Source: Streptomyces cirratus (GTDB lineage: Bacteria > Actinomycetota > Actinomycetes > Streptomycetales > Streptomycetaceae). Taken from it: a stretch of DNA of 64,000 nucleotides. A program made the translations under genes and the position numbers. Position 1 is the first letter of the stretch, and every line of letters starts with the position of its first letter. The stretch lies in the NCBI RefSeq assembly GCF_014650775.1, contig NZ_BMVP01000004.1:372001-436000 (forward strand), given 5' to 3'. Below the pieces are notes generated by a model. It made no database searches and was not told the DNA's origin. It worked only from the letters and a program-made list of their open reading frames with translations. Shown piece by piece: positions 51,193 to 60,345 of the stretch.

Positions 51193-52326
51193 ATGCGACG
51201 TACGTTGACGATGGCGGCGGCCACTGCCGCGCTGGCGCTGGTGGGCGGGCCGCTGGCGGTCACCGAAGCGCGCAGCGCCCCCGTCCTCGGGCGCTGGTCG
51301 GCCGTGGAGGCGCAGGCCTTCTGGACGCCGGAGCGGATGGCGTCGGCCGTCCCCGCGCCCCCGGATCCGGACGCGTCCCCGGCTACCGAGCCGTCCGTGG
51401 ATCCCGCCGCGAGCCCCGCCGTCCCGGCTCCGTCCCCCTCCTCCGGCCCGGCCCCGGCGCCGGCGCCGGTTCCCGCCCCCACGCCGACGCCGAGCGCGGC
51501 TTCGACGGTCGCCGCCGTCAAGCCCGGCCGCGCCCCGGATCCCGCCTACGCCGCCGCGGCCGCCCACCCCGGTGCGGGACGCGACTTCGACGGCATGCCG
51601 GTCGTCGGGCGGATGTTCGTCATGACGGGCGGCGGCGCGTACTTCTGCACCGCGAGCGTGGTCTCCTCCCCCGGCCGCGACCTGGTGGTCAGCGCGGCGC
51701 ACTGCCTGCTCGGCGCGGACGCCCGCCAGGTGGCCTTCGTACCGCACTACCGGGCCGACAAGCCCCAGCCGTACGGGTTGTTCCCGGTGCTGCGTGACTC
51801 CGCCGGGCGCGCGAAGGTGTGGATCGACCCGCGCTACCGGCGTGAGGGCGCCGACCGCGCGGCCACGCTCGACGTGGCCTTCGCCCAGGTCGGGCCCAAC
51901 GCCTCGGGCGCCCTGGTGGAGGACGTCGTCGGCGGGAACCGGCTGGTGACCGGGGCCTCCTACGCACAGCCCTCGGTCACGCTCGTCGGCTATCCGGCGT
52001 CCGCGGCCCGGCCGCGCCTGTGCGTGAACCGGACGACGAAGTTCGTCAGCTCCGACCCGAAGATCCCGGGGTCGTTCCAGCGGATCGACTGCACGGGCTA
52101 CCCCGGCGGCACCAGCGGCGGGCCCTTCCTGACCCACTTCGACACGCGGAGCCTGACCGGTGACGTCATCGGGGTCATCGGCGGCTGGAAGACCGGCGGC
52201 GACACCGACGACACCTCGTACAGCTCCTACTTCGGGGCGGAGATCAGGGCGTTGTACGAGACGGCAGTCGCCTCGGCCCGGGTGGAGCGGGCAACGCGGG
52301 CGACGCGGACGACCCGGGCCGGGTGA
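51193..52326 (+). CDS. Secreted trypsin-like serine protease
   Basis: The 377-residue product has a Sec signal (MRRTLTMAAATAALALVGG), a long Pro/Ser/Ala linker (about 55-115) and a chymotrypsin-fold domain (about 130-365). Its triad is His near 170 in SAAHCLLG, Asp near 227 in LDVAFAQVG and Ser near 308 in GYPGGTSGGPFLTH. The protease would act outside the cell. Start ATG 51193 lies 11 bases after the oxidase stop, so the two may form an operon. Its 3' end overlaps a convergent hypothetical gene by 83 bases. Confidence 0.88.
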   Translation: MRRTLTMAAATAALALVGGPLAVTEARSAPVLGRWSAVEAQAFWTPERMASAVPAPPDPDASPATEPSVDPAASPAVPAPSPSSGPAPAPAPVPAPTPTPSAASTVAAVKPGRAPDPAYAAAAAHPGAGRDFDGMPVVGRMFVMTGGGAYFCTASVVSSPGRDLVVSAAHCLLGADARQVAFVPHYRADKPQPYGLFPVLRDSAGRAKVWIDPRYRREGADRAATLDVAFAQVGPNASGALVEDVVGGNRLVTGASYAQPSVTLVGYPASAARPRLCVNRTTKFVSSDPKIPGSFQRIDCTGYPGGTSGGPFLTHFDTRSLTGDVIGVIGGWKTGGDTDDTSYSSYFGAEIRALYETAVASARVERATRATRTTRAG

Positions 52327-52693
52327 GTGGCCCCGGCTGCGCGTGCACCCGTACCCAGCGGGTCCGGCGCGGGTTGCCGACGGTGGGCGGGGTCACCGGG
52401 ACCTCCTCGACGCCCAACGGGTCCGCCGGAGCCAGCGCGAGCTGACGGCGCAGCTCCGCGAGGGCCGTGTGCACCGGCGCGAGGATGACCTCGGCGCACG
52501 GGTGGATGCGGGCCAGGGCGTGCGCGGTGGTCTCGATGGTCTCGGCCGCGTCCTCCGCGGCGGTCCGGCTCCACCCGCCGGGGCCGCCCGCGCTCCAAGG
52601 CGCGACGGCGTCGTAGAGGTGGCAGGCGGCATCGGCCGCGGCGTCGGCCCGTTCACCGACACCCGGCGCCGCGTTCATCGGCAGCAGGTCCAT
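52244..52693 (-). CDS. Hypothetical protein, overlaps the protease gene end
   Basis: The 149-residue frame starts MDLLPMNAAPGVGERADAAA and keeps a natural-looking composition over the first 110 residues (DAVAPWSAGGPGGWSRTAAE, HPCAEVILAPVHTALAELRR). The tail rich in Pro/Arg lies antisense to the protease gene and may be readthrough of a gene whose true end is unknown. No domain is recognised and no ribosome site is clear. It may be a small actinobacterial protein or an artefact. Confidence 0.45.
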   Translation of the reverse strand: MDLLPMNAAPGVGERADAAADAACHLYDAVAPWSAGGPGGWSRTAAEDAAETIETTAHALARIHPCAEVILAPVHTALAELRRQLALAPADPLGVEEVPVTPPTVGNPRRTRWVRVHAQPGPLTRPGSSASPALPAPPGPRRLPSRTTP

Positions 52694-52779
52694 GCCGGGT
52701 CAACGACCGGGCCCGCCGGGGGGAACGAACGGGCCCCTGCCGGTTCCGGGTTCGGGCCCCGGGGCCGGGTCCGGGTCGG

Positions 52780-53727
52780 TCACGGGACGACAGTCTGCAG
52801 CCACAGGGGCAGCAGCAGGATGGACACGACGGAACTCTTGATCACGACGGAGGCCGAGAGGCCTACCCCCACGTCGTAGCGCTGCGCGAAGATGAACAGG
52901 TTCTGCGGCGTCGGCATCGCGGCGATCAGCACCAGGTAGGCGAGCCAGTCGCCCCGGACGCCGAACAGGGCCCCGCAGACCAGCCAGGCCAGCAGCGGGA
53001 AGCCGAGGCACTTGACGGCGATCAGCGCCATCTCCTCCCGCGTGGTGTCCCGCAGGCCGAGCCCGGTGCCCCCCAGGTGCAGGCCGAGCGCGAACAGCGC
53101 GACGGGCGAGGCGCTGTCGCCGACGAAGGCGGCTCCGTCGAGCACCACCTTCGGCAGGTGCACCGACAGCAGGTTGAACAGGATGCCCGCGTTGCAGGCC
53201 AGCACGAGCGGAGTGACGAGGGAGGCGCGGACCGCCCGGGCGAGGCGGCTCCCGGGGCCGCCGGCCCCGGCGCCCGCCCGGCCGAGCTCCATGATGGCGA
53301 TGACGACGAGGGACAGCACGCAGACCTGGAACAGCAGCACCGGGAAGATGGGCGCCGCCGTCCCGAACACGGTGATGAAGACGGGAACGGCGAAGTAGGC
53401 GGTGTTCACCTGCACGCCGGCCATGACGCGCAGCGCGATGGCGCGGGGCTCGCGTATGCCGTAGGCGACCGCGCCGAGGACCACGCAGAGCACCGCGACG
53501 GCCGCGGTCGCCGCGTACCCGCCGATGGCGCGCCAGTCGAACAGGGCGGCGAGGTCGCTGGCGTAGATGTTGCCGAACAGGTAGCAGGGGACCGCGAAGA
53601 GGAAGGCGTAGTCGGCGAACGCCTTGGACGCCTCGGGCGGAACGGTCTTGCGGCGCGCGAGCAGCACCCCGCCGCCGAAGGCCAGCAGTACCGGCACCAG
53701 CTTTTCGAGTGCGGCTGCCCCGCCCAT
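52780..53727 (-). CDS. AEC-family membrane transporter
   Basis: The 315-residue protein has ten hydrophobic segments in the AEC (auxin-efflux-carrier) layout. The family features are the first helix LEKLVPVLLAFGGGVLLARR, the NTAYFAVPVF segment near 107, the central Gly/Ala loop (near 150-160) and the last helix region AAMPTPQNLFIFAQRYDVG near 262-280. The family exports or imports malate-like and other acids; the substrate is not known. Start ATG 53727. Convergent with the unknown small gene and divergent from the histidine kinase gene, 81 bases away. Confidence 0.9.
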   Translation of the reverse strand: MGGAAALEKLVPVLLAFGGGVLLARRKTVPPEASKAFADYAFLFAVPCYLFGNIYASDLAALFDWRAIGGYAATAAVAVLCVVLGAVAYGIREPRAIALRVMAGVQVNTAYFAVPVFITVFGTAAPIFPVLLFQVCVLSLVVIAIMELGRAGAGAGGPGSRLARAVRASLVTPLVLACNAGILFNLLSVHLPKVVLDGAAFVGDSASPVALFALGLHLGGTGLGLRDTTREEMALIAVKCLGFPLLAWLVCGALFGVRGDWLAYLVLIAAMPTPQNLFIFAQRYDVGVGLSASVVIKSSVVSILLLPLWLQTVVP

Positions 53728-53808
53728 GACACGGTCCCCCTTGATCGCCCGGGGGCAGCCTACTCATGCCGTCCACGGCGCGGTGCGGCCGCATAGGCTG
53801 GTGCGATC

Positions 53809-55137
53809 ATGAGCGACGCACCCGGGCCCACGGCCCCTCCCCCCGCCCCCGTCCGGGGGCCGCGCAAGGCCACCCGGTTCGCCGCGGTGCTGCGGACGCC
53901 GGCCCGGCCCGGAGAGCCCCTCTTCGCGCGGGCGCCGAAGCGCTGGCAGCGGTGGATGCCGACCGTCGTCACCGGCGTCTTCGTCGTGACGCTGCTGCCG
54001 GTGACCATCGCGGTGCTGACCAACGACTACAAGGCGGGCGGCGGCTGGGCCGGGGCGCTGGGCGTGGCGCAGACGGTGCCGCTGCTGCTGGCCGTCACCC
54101 GGCCGCTGCCGGCCTGGGGCATGGTGTTGCTCGCGGACACCGTCGGGGCGGTGCTGCTGATCCACGCCGACAAGGTGGCGGGGCACGCCTGGCCGTGGAC
54201 GCCGATGGCCATCATGGGCTACCTGCTGCTGATGGTCTGCCTGGGGCTGCGCGAGTCCGTCCGGACCCTGGTCGGGGTGTGGCTGGTGACCGGCGCCGTT
54301 GGGGTGGTGCTGGGCTTCTTCGCGCCCGACGGGGCGATGAACACCGTCGCCCTCCTCTTCGTCCTCGGGGGCACGCTCCTCGCGCTGACGGGGGCGCTGC
54401 GCGGGCTGGGTGACGCGCAGCAGCGGATCGCGGAGCAGGAGGACATCAGCGAGGCGGAGCGCTCCAGGCGCACGCTGCTGGAGGAACGGGCGCGCATCGC
54501 ACGGGAGTTGCACGACGTGGTGGCACACCACATGTCGGTGATCACGGTGCAGGCCGATTCCGCGCCGTACCGGCTGCCGGGCATGGCCGAGCCGGTCCGG
54601 GAGGAATTCGCGGCGATCGCGGCCAGTGCCCGCGAGTCGCTGGGCGAGATGCGGCGGCTGCTGACGGTGCTGCGCGGGGACGGTGGCGACGGACCGGGCG
54701 GTGAACGGGCGCCGCAGCCTGGGATCGACCGGCTCCAGCAGCTGGTGGAGGCGACCGTACGGGCGGGGCAGCCCGTGGAGTTGTCCCTCGGGGCGGGGGC
54801 GGCGCAGGGCGTGCCGCCGGCGGTGGACCTGTCGGCGTACCGGATCGTCCAGGAGGCGCTGGCCAATGTGGTGCGGCACGCTCCGGGGGCGCCGACGAGG
54901 GTCTCGGTGACCCGCTCCCCCGGCGAGCCGGACGAGGTGCTCGTGCTGGTCGTCAACGGCCCCGCCGGCAACGCCCTGGTGCCGGTGGAGACCTCGGGGA
55001 CGGGGCACGGTCTGGTGGGGATGCGCGAGCGCGTACGGTTGACGGGCGGGACGCTGGACACCGGCCCGCTGTCGGAGGGCGGTTTCCGCGTCGCCGCCCG
55101 CCTGCCCGTGAACCCCCCGGCCGAGGAGCCCAGTTGA
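53809..55137 (+). CDS. NarL-type sensor histidine kinase
   Basis: The 442-residue protein has four to five N-terminal membrane segments (about 45-190), a dimerisation-phosphotransfer helix with the phospho-His near 235 in ARELHDVVAHHMSV, and an ATPase domain ending GHGLVGMRERVRLTGGTL. The G1-type box has an unusual NGPAGN sequence. This is the HisKA_3 family that pairs with LuxR/NarL regulators; the response regulator gene overlaps its stop by 4 bases (TTGA), giving coupled translation. The signal is unknown. Confidence 0.92.
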   Translation: MSDAPGPTAPPPAPVRGPRKATRFAAVLRTPARPGEPLFARAPKRWQRWMPTVVTGVFVVTLLPVTIAVLTNDYKAGGGWAGALGVAQTVPLLLAVTRPLPAWGMVLLADTVGAVLLIHADKVAGHAWPWTPMAIMGYLLLMVCLGLRESVRTLVGVWLVTGAVGVVLGFFAPDGAMNTVALLFVLGGTLLALTGALRGLGDAQQRIAEQEDISEAERSRRTLLEERARIARELHDVVAHHMSVITVQADSAPYRLPGMAEPVREEFAAIAASARESLGEMRRLLTVLRGDGGDGPGGERAPQPGIDRLQQLVEATVRAGQPVELSLGAGAAQGVPPAVDLSAYRIVQEALANVVRHAPGAPTRVSVTRSPGEPDEVLVLVVNGPAGNALVPVETSGTGHGLVGMRERVRLTGGTLDTGPLSEGGFRVAARLPVNPPAEEPS

Positions 55138-55814
55138 CCATCCGTGTGATCATCGTCGACGACCAGGCGATGGTGCGTGCCGGATTCGCCGCACTGCTGT
55201 GCGCGCAGGCCGACATCGACGTGGTGGGTGAGGCACCGGACGGCCGGGAGGGCGTCCGCGTCGCGCGTACCGTGCACCCGGACGTGGTGCTGATGGACGT
55301 ACGGATGCCCGAGATGGACGGTCTCGCGGCGGCGCGGGAGATCCTCGGCCCGCCGCCCGGCGTCGTCCACCGGCCGAAGGTGCTGATGCTGACCACCTTC
55401 GACATCGACGACTACGTGTACGAGGCGCTGCGCGCGGGCGCGTCCGGGTTCCTCCTCAAGGACGCGCCGCCGGCCGATCTGATCGCGGCGGTCCGGATCG
55501 TCGCCTCGGGCGAGGCGCTGCTGGCGCCCTCGGTGACGCGGCGGCTGATCGCGGACTTCGTGGAGCGGCGGCCGGCGCCCCGCAAGGACCCGGCGCTGCG
55601 ACTGCACGGGCTGACGCCCCGTGAGACGGAGGTACTGGAACTCATCGCGCGCGGACTGTCGAACCAGGAGATCGCCGGACACCTGGTGGTGGCGGAGCAG
55701 ACGGTCAAGACGCACATCGGGCGGGTGCTGGGCAAGCTGGACCTGCGGGACCGGGCCCAGGCGGTGATCTTCGCGTACGAGGCGGGGCTGGTCCGGCCCG
55801 GAGACAGCGCCTGA
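55134..55814 (+). CDS. NarL/LuxR-type response regulator
   Basis: The 226-residue regulator has a receiver domain with acidic pocket IIVDDQ, phospho-Asp near 55 in LMDVRMPEMDG and Lys in FLLKDAPP. Its LuxR HTH (LTPRETEVLELIARGLSNQE and VAEQTVKTHIGRVLGKLDLR) lies near residues 155-215. The TTG start overlaps the kinase stop. With the kinase it forms a two-component system whose likely target is the operon at 55971, which begins with TACCC-box palindromes. Confidence 0.93.
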   Translation: MTIRVIIVDDQAMVRAGFAALLCAQADIDVVGEAPDGREGVRVARTVHPDVVLMDVRMPEMDGLAAAREILGPPPGVVHRPKVLMLTTFDIDDYVYEALRAGASGFLLKDAPPADLIAAVRIVASGEALLAPSVTRRLIADFVERRPAPRKDPALRLHGLTPRETEVLELIARGLSNQEIAGHLVVAEQTVKTHIGRVLGKLDLRDRAQAVIFAYEAGLVRPGDSA

Positions 55815-55850
55815 GCATCCGGCCCGCTCCGGCCCCGGCTTCCTCCGCCA

Positions 55851-55888
55851 CCCCCTACCCAGGTACGGGGTCCTACCCGGGTAGGGGG
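55851..55888. promoter_or_regulatory. Paired TACCC palindromes upstream of the hydrolase operon
   Basis: CCCCCTACCC (55851-55860) and GGGTAGGGGG (55879-55888) are exact inverted repeats. They enclose TACCCAGGTA (55856-55865) and TACCCGGGTA (55874-55883, a perfect palindrome), with centres 18 bases apart. The site lies about 85-120 bases before the hydrolase gene and just after the response regulator gene, so that regulator is the obvious candidate binder. Confidence 0.6.
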
Positions 55889-55970
55889 TCCGACTTGGCT
55901 CCACGGTCTGACGTAGCGGCCGGTACCTCCTTCCTACCTTCTGCCTCACCACGAGGAGAGGGGAAAGCGG

Positions 55971-57017
55971 ATGCGCCGCTTCGGAAGGACGCTGGCCGCC
56001 GCCGCGCTGGCGGCGACGCTGGTCACAGGGACCGCCGGCTGGGCGGGCGCGGACAGCGTCACCCCGGTCACCGGTCCGCCGCCTGGCACCGCCGCCTGGC
56101 TGGCCGACCCGCTGCCGGGCCGCCCGCTGCCCGACCCGGCGACCGCGTCGGCGCCCGAGGTCGCCCGGTTCTTCTCGGGGCTCGACGACACCGCGCGTCG
56201 GGAACTCCTGCGCCGTCACCCGCTGGTGGTGGGCAACCTGGACGGGGCGCCGCTCACCCTGCGGTACGAGGCCAACAGGCTGGCGCTCACCGCCACGGGT
56301 GAGGCCCGGTACGCCTCCCTGGCCCGCCCCGGCCGGCAGATCCTCGCCTTCGACCCGCGCGGGCGGGGCCAGGTGGCCGAGGTGTTCGGGGACCTGGAAC
56401 ACGCGGTCCATGTGGCGGTGATCGTCCCCGGCTCCGACAACGACGCCACCCACCACGACGCCGCCCGGGGGCCCGGCACCGGCCCCGCCGGGATGGCCCG
56501 GGCGCTGGCCGCCGCGACGGCCGGCTCCGGCACCGCCGTCGTCGCGTGGACCGGGTACACCACCCCCGTCGGGGTCGGCCTGGACGCGGCCGGAGGGCGG
56601 CTGGCGGACGCCGGCGCCGTACGGCTCGCCCGGTTCACTGCCGGGCTGGACGCGGTCGGCGCCCCCCACCCGGCGCTGTTCTGCCACAGCTACGGCTCGG
56701 TGGTGTGCGGGCTCGCGGCCCGGCACACGGACGCCGCCGACATCGTGGTGTGCGGCTCGCCCGGCATGCGGGCCGCGAGCGCCGCCGCGCTGCGCACCGG
56801 CGCCCGCGTCTGGGCGGCCCGGGGCCCCTCCGACTGGATCGCGGACGTCCCGAACGTCGAACTGGCCGGCCTCGGTCACGGCGCCGACCCCACGTCCGCC
56901 GCGTTCGGTGCCCGCCGGGTGCCCGCCGCCGACGCGGAGGGCCACACCGGTTACTTCGCGCCCGGCACCCAGTCCCTGGCGGCCTTCGCCGCGATCGCGA
57001 CGGGGGACGTGCGATGA
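55971..57017 (+). CDS. Exported alpha/beta hydrolase (DUF1023-like)
   Basis: The 348-residue protein has a Sec signal (MRRFGRTLAAAALAATLVTG) and an alpha/beta hydrolase fold with CHSYGSVVCGLAAR near 240 (nucleophile Ser) and a catalytic Asp/His pair suggested by SDWIADVPNVELAG and EGHTGYFAPG. This matches the DUF1023 group of surface esterases. Start ATG 55971 with GAGGAGAGG upstream. Its stop overlaps the acyltransferase start (ATGA), so the two form an operon likely controlled by the adjoining two-component pair. Confidence 0.88.
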   Translation: MRRFGRTLAAAALAATLVTGTAGWAGADSVTPVTGPPPGTAAWLADPLPGRPLPDPATASAPEVARFFSGLDDTARRELLRRHPLVVGNLDGAPLTLRYEANRLALTATGEARYASLARPGRQILAFDPRGRGQVAEVFGDLEHAVHVAVIVPGSDNDATHHDAARGPGTGPAGMARALAAATAGSGTAVVAWTGYTTPVGVGLDAAGGRLADAGAVRLARFTAGLDAVGAPHPALFCHSYGSVVCGLAARHTDAADIVVCGSPGMRAASAAALRTGARVWAARGPSDWIADVPNVELAGLGHGADPTSAAFGARRVPAADAEGHTGYFAPGTQSLAAFAAIATGDVR

Positions 57018-58225
57018 GCGCCCTGACCGCGCTGCGGGCCACGGCTGCCCGGATCGACCGGCAGACCCCCGCCCACCGGGACCGCGCGGTCGACGGGCTG
57101 CGCGCCCTCGCGCTGCTGGCCGTGCCGACCGGGCACTGGCTGCTCGGCGGCTTCACCCTCGACCCGGCGGGCGGCCTGCACAACGCGAGCCCGCTGTCGG
57201 CCTTCGGCGCTCTGGCCCCGGCGAGCTGGGTACTGCAGATGCTCGGCATCTTCTTCCTGGTCGGCGGCTACGCCTCCGTGCTGTCCTTCCACCGCCGCAC
57301 GGGCTCGACCGGGGCCTGGCTGCGGGGCCGGATCGCCCGCCTGGGACGGCCGGTGCTCGGGGTGACGGCGGTGTGGGCCCTGGCGGCGCCGGTGCTGTAC
57401 GCAGTGGGGGTGCCGGAGGCCACGCTGCGGACCGGGGCGACGCTGGTGGTCCAGCCGCTGTGGTTCGTCGGGGTGTACGTGGTGGTGACCGCGCTGACCC
57501 CGTACTGCGTGCGGGCGTCGCACCGGTTCGGCGGGTGGGCGGCGGTACCGTTGGTGGCCTCCGTCGCCGTGGTGGACGCCTTGCGCTACGGGCCGCTCGC
57601 CGGCTCGGTGCCGGGCTGGCTGTCGCTGCTGAACATCCTGCCGGGCTGGCTGTTCGCGTACCAGCTGGGCGTGGACTGGGGTGAGGGCCGGATCGGGCGG
57701 CGCGGTGCGTGGGCTCTGCTGCTGGGTGGCGCCGCGCTGTTCGCGACGCTGCTGGCGGTGTTCCACTACCCGGCGTCGATGGTCGGCGTGCCGGGCGCGG
57801 CGCGGACCAACTCGCACCCTCCGTCGCTGCTGGTGCCGGCGCTGGCCGCGGCCCAGTCGGGCGCGGCGATGCTGCTGCGCGACCGGCTGGCGAAGCTGCT
57901 GACGCGGCCTGCGCTGTGGGCGCCGGTGGTGGTGGTCAACCTGTGCGCGATGACGATCCTGTGCTGGCACCAGAGCGCGATGCTGGCCGCCGCGGTCCCC
58001 GGCTCGTTCGTGGGGGAACTCGCGGGTCTGACCACCGCCCCCGACAGACTCGGGTGGATCGCGGCCCGGCTGGCCTGGATGCCGCTGTTCGCGGCGCTGC
58101 TGGCCGCAATCGCCTGCTACGCACGCCGCTTCGAGGAGCCGTGGACCCGGGCGACGACGGTCCGCAGGGCCCTGGCGGGCGTACTGGCGGCGGGGTTCGC
58201 GGTGTTCGCCCTGGGCCTGGCGTAA
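57014..58225 (+). CDS. Acyltransferase-3-family membrane acyltransferase
   Basis: The 403-residue polytopic protein has ten or so hydrophobic helices. The acyltransferase-3 start DGLRALALLAVPTGHWLLGG includes the catalytic His, and LRGRIARLGRPVLGVTAVWA and LLNILPGWLFAYQLGVDWGE follow. This family moves acyl groups onto surface sugars, antibiotics or peptidoglycan. Translated in step with the exported hydrolase before it (ATGA overlap); together they could add and remove acyl groups from the same envelope molecule, which is inference. Confidence 0.9.
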   Translation: MSALTALRATAARIDRQTPAHRDRAVDGLRALALLAVPTGHWLLGGFTLDPAGGLHNASPLSAFGALAPASWVLQMLGIFFLVGGYASVLSFHRRTGSTGAWLRGRIARLGRPVLGVTAVWALAAPVLYAVGVPEATLRTGATLVVQPLWFVGVYVVVTALTPYCVRASHRFGGWAAVPLVASVAVVDALRYGPLAGSVPGWLSLLNILPGWLFAYQLGVDWGEGRIGRRGAWALLLGGAALFATLLAVFHYPASMVGVPGAARTNSHPPSLLVPALAAAQSGAAMLLRDRLAKLLTRPALWAPVVVVNLCAMTILCWHQSAMLAAAVPGSFVGELAGLTTAPDRLGWIAARLAWMPLFAALLAAIACYARRFEEPWTRATTVRRALAGVLAAGFAVFALGLA

Positions 58226-58242
58226 GGGCGGCGACCGAACCG

Positions 58243-58452
58243 TCAGGCGATGGAGGCGGCGACGATCGCGGCCACGGCCACGTTGCAGGAAGCCGTGACC
58301 CAGACCGCCGGGTGGGGCTCCGGGTCGACCACGATCGCGCCGAGCTTGCCGGGGGTCACCAGGTCCAGCACCAGGAAGGCGACCGCCATCAGCACCAGGC
58401 CGAGGGCGCCGAAGGCGCTGGTCCGGCCGAGTCCGTCGAGGATGTCGCTCAT
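58243..58452 (-). CDS. Small DUF350-like membrane protein
   Basis: This 69-residue protein has two hydrophobic segments (residues about 12-30 and 48-68: GALGLVLMAVAFLVLDLVTP and VWVTASCNVAVAAIVAA) joined by a charged loop VDPEPHP. It resembles single DUF350 modules, which form small membrane proteins often found beside ATP-grasp or glutathionylspermidine-synthase-like genes. An ATP-grasp fusion gene is in fact its next neighbour, divergent. Start ATG 58452; its ribosome site is weak. Function unknown. Confidence 0.75.
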   Translation of the reverse strand: MSDILDGLGRTSAFGALGLVLMAVAFLVLDLVTPGKLGAIVVDPEPHPAVWVTASCNVAVAAIVAASIA

Positions 58453-58567
58453 GGGGAAGCCTGTCTGCGCGAAGGGGAGGAAGGCGTGGGCGGAAGGGGG
58501 TTGCACCCCGCCGCGGGCCGGGCGAATCTATCGCACGTCCGGGCGGTGGACCATGGGAGGCCGGTAC

Positions 58568-60343
58568 GTGGAACAGCTCAGGGCCGCACGGGCCGATGAG
58601 GCGCGAGCACTGACCGCTCTCGTCCTGCGGTCCAAGGCCCACTGGGGGTACGACGCGCGGTTCCTGGCCGCCTGTGCACCGCAGTTGGCATTGGGACCAC
58701 ACGAGGTGACGGCCCGGCGGGTCGTAGTCGCCGAGGACGGGCGCGGCGCCGTGGTGGGGCTCGCCTCCCTGGAGCCGGAGGGGGAAGGGGAAGGGGAACG
58801 GGCGCGACTTGGACTGCTGTTCGTGGAACCGGCGGTCATCGGCCGCGGCGTGGGGCGGCTGTTGTACCGGGACGTGCTGCGCCGGGCGGCCGCCCGGGGT
58901 GTTCGCAGGCTGCTGATCGACGCCGATCCGCATGCGGCCGGGTTCTACCGGGCGATGGGCGCGGTCGCCGCGTCGGGCGCCCCGGAGGGGCTGGTGCGGT
59001 TCGAGGTGGCTCCGGTCCCCCTCGCCGGGTGGGCGCGGGCGTGGACGGGCGGGGGCCGCGCCGTGCACGTGGGCAACGTCGCCGAGTTCAACGCCCAGTT
59101 CGCCGACGCCTCCCTGGACCGGGAGCAGTCGGCCGCGCACCACTACGCATCGCTGGCCGCGTTCTACAGTCCCGAACCGGCGGCCCTGGTGCTGCCGCGG
59201 CGGGTGCCGACGGGCTGGCCGGTGCTGGTGGGGCGGCAGTTGGGCTGGGGCGAGGTGGAGGTGTTCGACGCCCTGGCGGAGTCGGGACCGGGCCTGTCAC
59301 GGGCGGTACGGGCCCGGCCGGCGCTGGCGGAGCGGCTGACGGGGGCCGGACTGCCCCTCGTACCGTGGGGGCTGACGGAACCCTTCGGGCGGCTGGCGGG
59401 CCGGCCGTGGCAGCCGCGGGAGCTGCGCTACGAGTCGAAGTCGGCCTCGCACGACCTGTTCGCCCGGATCCTGGCGGGCGGGGGGCACCCCACGATCAGG
59501 CTGCCCGAGCAGTGGCGGCCCGCGACCCGGGGGGCGGCGGCGCGGCTGCTGGCCCGGCGGGCCGCCGCCGGAGCGGGCTCGGTGCTCAAGTCGGAGCACG
59601 GTGTGGGCGGTTCGGGAGTCACGGTCGTCACACCCGAGCGGCTGCGTTCGGCCGGTGGGGCGCGGGCCCTGCTGCGGCGATTGCCGCGCGGGCCGCTGCT
59701 CGTGGAGGAGTACGTGGCCGGTCCCGCGGCGGGGGAACCCGGCGGCGGCCTGCGGGACCTCACCTACGACGGGTTCGTGGACGGCGCGGGCGACGTCCAC
59801 GAGGTCGGGGCGGCGGTCATGGACGTGGCCGACGGCGGCTACCGGGGTGCGACGGTCGGGCCCGGGGTGGTGCCCGCCGAGTCGGAGCGTCCGCTGCTGG
59901 CCTTCGGCGCGGCGGTGGGCCGGGAGCTGGCGGCGGCGGGCTACCGGGGCTGGTTCGACGTGGACTTCGTCACCGACGGGGCGGGCGGCCTGGCGCCGAC
60001 CGAGACCAACCTGCGCCTGACCGGGCCGGCCGCGGCCTTCATGGTGGCGGCCCGGCTGGACGCGCTGCGGGGCGCGGAGCACTTCGTACGGATCGTGGAC
60101 CGGGTGGAGCTGGGGGCGCGGCTGCCGGACGGGCAGCTGGAGGAGCTGTGCGGGGAACTGGCGCGGGCCTGCTCACGACTCGGGGCGGTGTTCGTCCCGG
60201 CGGTCCCCACCGCGGCGTTCGAGCCGGCGCCCTGGCTGGGGGTACTGGTGGCCGCGCTCAGCAGGCAGGGGCTGGACGCGGCCGAGGCACTGGTGCGGGC
60301 CGAGGCACTGGCGGTCGGGCGGCCGTTCGCCGACGGGCGGTGA
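58568..60343 (+). CDS. GNAT acetyltransferase fused to an ATP-grasp ligase
   Basis: The 591-residue protein joins a GNAT domain (residues about 1-150, RSKAHWGYDARF and the acetyl-CoA loop VIGRGVGRLLYRD near 90) to an ATP-grasp domain (about 230-580). The ligase part has SVLKSEHGVGGSGVTVVTPE, LLVEEYVAG and the Mg-binding TETNLRLTGPAAAFM near 480. A GTG at 58568 was chosen because GGGAGG lies 7 bases before it; an ATG 15 bases earlier is less likely. The GNAT part may acetylate an amine and the ATP-grasp part ligate a carboxylate, as in small-peptide or amide-making systems. It meets the gene at 60346 tail to tail, 2 bases apart. Confidence 0.82.
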   Translation: MEQLRAARADEARALTALVLRSKAHWGYDARFLAACAPQLALGPHEVTARRVVVAEDGRGAVVGLASLEPEGEGEGERARLGLLFVEPAVIGRGVGRLLYRDVLRRAAARGVRRLLIDADPHAAGFYRAMGAVAASGAPEGLVRFEVAPVPLAGWARAWTGGGRAVHVGNVAEFNAQFADASLDREQSAAHHYASLAAFYSPEPAALVLPRRVPTGWPVLVGRQLGWGEVEVFDALAESGPGLSRAVRARPALAERLTGAGLPLVPWGLTEPFGRLAGRPWQPRELRYESKSASHDLFARILAGGGHPTIRLPEQWRPATRGAAARLLARRAAAGAGSVLKSEHGVGGSGVTVVTPERLRSAGGARALLRRLPRGPLLVEEYVAGPAAGEPGGGLRDLTYDGFVDGAGDVHEVGAAVMDVADGGYRGATVGPGVVPAESERPLLAFGAAVGRELAAAGYRGWFDVDFVTDGAGGLAPTETNLRLTGPAAAFMVAARLDALRGAEHFVRIVDRVELGARLPDGQLEELCGELARACSRLGAVFVPAVPTAAFEPAPWLGVLVAALSRQGLDAAEALVRAEALAVGRPFADGR

Positions 60344-60345
60344 CC

